From positions 128,629,657-128,693,656 of the forward strand of contig CM051459.1 in NCBI GenBank assembly GCA_028095005.1: a stretch of DNA of 64,000 bases, given 5' to 3'. A model generated the notes under the pieces. The model made no database searches. It saw only the letters and a program-made list of their open reading frames with translations, and was not told where the DNA came from. The position numbers and the translations under genes are program-made. This document shows, one piece after another, positions 60,401-64,000 of this stretch. Positions within the stretch are counted from its first letter, which is position 1. Each line of letters begins with the position of its first letter. This stretch comes from Rhynchospora pubera. Its lineage: Eukaryota > Streptophyta > Magnoliopsida > Poales > Cyperaceae.

Positions 60401-63400
60401 TTCAATCTTTATTCATCGTTTTATTTTCTTTTTGTATAAAATAGGGCCTCCAAGTTCAAGAATACTCTGGCAATTTTTGCAAGCGTGTTCCTACTGATAT
60501 TGACCTCCCTGCAGTGAGTTTCAGTGCCCTTAAATTTCATTGTACTAAAAGAACTTCCCTTTGGGGTTCAGATCCCTGGAAATCAGAACATTTTTTCTCT
60601 TAAAAAAAGTATCTTTTGTGCAGATAGACTCAGATAAGACAATAATGGTCAATTTTAAGCATGATGATAAGTTCCAAGAAGGTGCAGAATGCGGGTTTCA
60701 GGTACAGAGTTTCAACTCAGAAATTTGTTAGAAGAGAGTTTCTAAGTGAGCCTTTTTGTTCATCTTGATGTTTAGAAGAAAATATGATGCTTTTGTCAAT
60801 TTGCACTAAGGATCCATTATAGGGGACTAGTTTTGGTTTATATCATGTCAAGGAAAAGGTATATGGTTTAACATCTCAAAATGGCAAAATGTATGTGAGA
60901 GGCATGCGAGAACTAGAGTTATAGTTGTAAACTAATTGAGATATTAAACAGAAAGAATTTGCCTACATGAAAAATGTATATCTATATTGCAATCCTAAGC
61001 TCAGAACCAAACTGTACTTAGAGTTGCAAATGGTAACATTTTTTATATACTGATTGAACAATGTATCATCATTTTCTTTTTAGTGTGCTATCCTTTACAC
61101 TACGGTGCATGGACAAAGAAGGATAAGGGTTATGAACTTATCTCTCCCATGCACGACTGTGCTCGGCAATCTCTTCAGGTCAGCTGACTTGGACTCTCAG
61201 TTCTCCTGCTTTCTCAAGAAAGGTACAAAATTAATTTAGTCATTTACCTAAATCTCCTTTATTTTTTGCAATACCATTGTATCTGGAAACAGAAAGTGCA
61301 GTATGCACTGTCTAGGCCTAAATATATTAATTATTATTTTTGGGATAGCATATTTTAGGAGGAAGGACTTATTTTATGTGCAAATTTATACTGGATTACA
61401 TGCCACATTGTTTCTATAAGATTAACTTACTATGTCTTAGTCTTGATATGGAAACCATTTAGTTGATTTGTTAAGTTATAGAAACATTGGTCTATTCTCA
61501 TTTCTTTGGGCAGCTGCAAATGGAATTCCAACAACTCCACTTACACAAGTCAGAGAGCAGATTGTGAACCACTGTATAAATATACTTGGGTCATACCGCA
61601 AATTCTGTGCTTCTATTTCTTCTTCTGGGCAGCTAATTCTACCAGAGGCACTTAAGCTTTTACCTTTGTATACCTTAGGTTTGTACTCTCACCTCTCTTT
61701 GTTCTCTGCTTATCTTTTATTTTTTTTCCCCCAGAAATAGCAGCATAATTGCTCATTGGATGAAACCAAGTCTACAGATTTGAACTCTGAGCAGACTAGA
61801 ACCAAGAATCTAAGTTTGTGAACTACTTGTGCCTGCCTCTGATAGCATAAGTAAACAGTACACGCTACTGGTATACTTAACAGTACAATATTGAAATGAA
61901 AGCATAGAAATGAAACATAACAGCTGACAATACAACTCATTTAACAGCTGTCTTTTTTATAAACTACCAGCACCTACCTCTGTTTGCTTGGCTTGCTTGG
62001 TGCACGATTTTTAAACAAGATAAATATGTAACTTTGATCAAGCTTTCTGATTGACCCGAATAAAGCATCATGGTCCTGGTAGCTTGCATCAGTTACCATC
62101 TTACAATTCACAGCCTGGTCAAAAGTTTGATATGGCACGGTTATCACCTTCATACTATCTCCTTTACAGTTTATGTACTGACATCTCAATATTAATTATT
62201 GCATTGCTTTGTTTATCATAAAAATAATTTTGTAATTTCAGCATTGATAAAGAGCGTTGGACTGAGAAATGATGGACGGTTGGATGACCGGTCTTATTGG
62301 GCCAGCCATGTGGCTTCAATATCTGCCTCACTTGCTGTTCCTTTGGTGTACCCCAGACTGATCTCCATTCATGACCTCACTTCTATGGTAAATTTACCAT
62401 TGATAGTATGTCAACTAGTTATGCTGAAATAACTTTTAAAACCCTGATTTCTCATTGTTTATTTTATTTATTTATTTATTTATTTTCAGGAGGAAGGAGA
62501 TTCTGTTCTGCCTGCTCCAGTTGCCCTTTCCAGTGAGTATTTGAGCGATGAAGGGGTTTTTCTCTTAGAAAATGGAGAAGATGCTTTAATTTATGTTGGA
62601 GGAATGGTAAATCCAGAGATTCTTCAAAAGTTGTTTGGTTCACCTTCCTTGGAAGGTGTGCCAAGCCAGGTAAAATTTTCATGCATTTTTCTTTTAGCAG
62701 AGTACCCACCAATTTTTGGTATTTGCAAAATGACCTTTTCCAAAGGACAGGGAATGACGTTGTAGAATATTCTTTGCTGCTTATTTTATTCTTGGATGTT
62801 GTTTACATTTTGCTTGCTATGGGAAAATAAAATTGACAAAAACAGCAGTAAAGAACTTAGGAGTCCTATTATTTAGGGGAGATGGCATTTCTGTTGCATA
62901 AAGAGCATTTTGGGCCTTTTTTCTTGAATATGGGTCAAATTGTTGTTATAATGACATTTATCGATCCTGTTAGAATGACATTTATCAATTTGTAAGATTG
63001 TTAAACTTGGGATACACATGATATCTAACTGGATTATGCCCTTTTTCTTGCAGCTGGTATTACAGCAATTTGACAATGATTTATCGAAGAAATTAAATGA
63101 AGTGATTAATGAAATAAGGCGTCAGAGATGCTCATACTTAAGGTCTCATACAACCTTCTTGATTACTTTCCTTTTTTTCTTCCTGTTTACTGCATTCTCT
63201 TTTATAAATGTCAATTACTGATCATATAAAATTTGATGATGCAGGCTTCGGTTGTGTAAAAAAGGCGAACCATCAGGTTAGATGACTGAATTGCTATTAA
63301 AATGATCCTTGTTCTGTTACAAAAATAAATTGTACTTCTTCCAATCCCACTTAATAGTGACAAAAATCTAGTTTATGTTGGACCAAGATAGTTACATACT

Positions 63401-63879
63401 GTAGCAAAGATGAGTATAATTAGTCCATTACAAATTAATGTCAGTACACAAAATCAACCTAAGTATTCACTAACTTGTCTAATCTTAGGCTCCGTTTGGA
63501 TGGCTTCTTCCCGGAATAAGGAATAAGGAATAATCACTATTTACCAATAAATTTATTTCTAACCATTCAAACTCTTCACAAAAGTTACACACTTCCCAAT
63601 AAATTTACCCCTTCCCAATAAATTTCTTCCTACCTTATTTTCAACGCATCCAAACGGAGCCTTAATGAACTAGCATATTTTTGAATTATTTATATTTTAT
63701 CGATATTGGTAATGATCATAAAACAAGGTACTGTCTTGTTAAGTATTTTTTTTTAATGGGGTGCAGGAATGTTCTTCCATTCTTACATGGTCGAGGACAA
63801 GGCCCCTGGAAGCCTATCATATGTAGAGTTCCTTGTACATGTACACCGGCAAATACAAATTCAAACTAAATCAAATTAA
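54434..63879 (+). CDS. SEC24: SEC24-type COPII coat subunit (CEF/SEC24B-C like), 24 exons
   Basis: Exons: 54434-55276, 55449-55670, 56388-56462, 56541-56639, 56727-56838, 56929-57056, 57140-57259, 57703-57783, 57912-57989, 58105-58197, 58393-58447, 58576-58652, 59651-59722, 59818-59901, 60082-60201, 60445-60513, 60624-60701, 61084-61222, 61514-61678, 62242-62387, 62490-62669, 63054-63142, 63245-63276, 63767-63879. They total 3,270 nt (1,089 aa) without a stop, and all introns are GT-AG. After a Pro/Gly/Met-rich tail (PPMGQ repeats) come the Sec23/24 zinc finger (VRCVRCKAYINPF...CNLCG, about 424-450), trunk (PAVYFFLVDVSMNA), beta, helical and gelsolin-like domains (LLENGEDALIYVGG) and a C-terminus ending QIQIQTKSN. 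SEC24 selects cargo for ER-derived COPII vesicles. The first codon is GTG (CCACCGTGGCG); the next in-frame ATG is 54572. Confidence 0.93.
59423..59608. repeat. Perfect 89-bp inverted repeat with 8-nt loop, SEC24 intron 12
   Basis: The arms 59423-59511 and 59520-59608 are exactly complementary over 89 bp around the loop ACTTTAGA. A 21-bp sequence TATTTAGATACACTCATGTGG also stands directly before and into the left arm and restarts at the beginning of the right arm, which points to a fold-back template switch during replication. Transcribed as part of the intron it would form a long, perfect hairpin RNA. Confidence 0.92.
63488..63662. mobile_element. Tourist-like MITE, 175 bp, in the last SEC24 intron
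   Basis: Ends GGCTCCGTTTGGATG and CATCCAAACGGAGCC, flanked by TTA on both sides (63485-63487, 63663-63665), the classic PIF/Harbinger TTA duplication. The interior shares ACCATTCAAACTCTTCACAA and GTTACACACTTCCCAATA with the other copies. It lies in intron 23, about 100 bp before the final exon. Confidence 0.92.
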
Positions 63880-64000
63880 ATCACAGAGAGTGAGGGAGAG
63901 TGGGAGATGACCTCTTGTTATTATAGAATTATGAAGCTTATATAAGCAGACCTTTTTTTGAATGCTATATATGATTGGAGATTGATTTTAAGGAAGACAC

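Overview
The window is nuclear DNA of a flowering plant. Genes are split by GT-AG introns, intergenic DNA is AT-rich, and the gene families are plant-specific (NPF8-type peptide/nitrate transporters, an EIX2/Cf-like receptor protein, F-box/LRR relatives, a plant SEC24). Class II transposons nested in one another fill most of the rest. I cannot name the species from the sequence.

Layout: 1-4530 holds two tandem, broken copies of an F-box/LRR gene; a Tourist-like MITE interrupts an exon of the second, and the first copy gives the empty site. 5217-6605 is a foldback element invaded by a non-autonomous hAT, itself carrying a MITE. 7310-13674 is a Mutator-like element (MULE) with ~183-bp terminal inverted repeats, a 9-bp target duplication, a transposase that has lost its catalytic core, an LTR-like insertion and a miRNA-like hairpin. 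14001-15548 is a non-autonomous hAT. 16520-18235 has two related foldback elements.

18891-22310 and 31269-34726 are two same-strand NPF8-type transporter genes with identical five-exon structure. The first is intact (584 aa); the second has a one-base frameshift in exon 2. Between them lies a second large MULE (24090-28967; exact 9-bp target duplication, 61-bp inverted repeats) with no transposase but gene-like exons, i.e. a Pack-MULE candidate.

36299-42408 is a hAT element with an exact 8-bp target duplication and a complete seven-exon transposase model (706 aa), inserted in the end of a Tourist-like MITE. It is the best candidate for an autonomous transposon here. 42564-48347 is gene-poor. 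48348-51041 is an intact single-exon LRR receptor-like protein with a LINE remnant abutting its stop codon.

53828-54254 is a 427-bp foldback element about 180 bp upstream of a complete 24-exon SEC24 gene (54434-63879, 1089 codons) of the Arabidopsis CEF/SEC24B-C type. The expected initiator is GTG, not ATG. Intron 12 holds a perfect 89-bp inverted repeat with an 8-nt loop, and the last intron holds another MITE copy.

All gene models, target duplications and inverted repeats were worked out by eye from the sequence. Family names come from recognised motifs; no database search was run.
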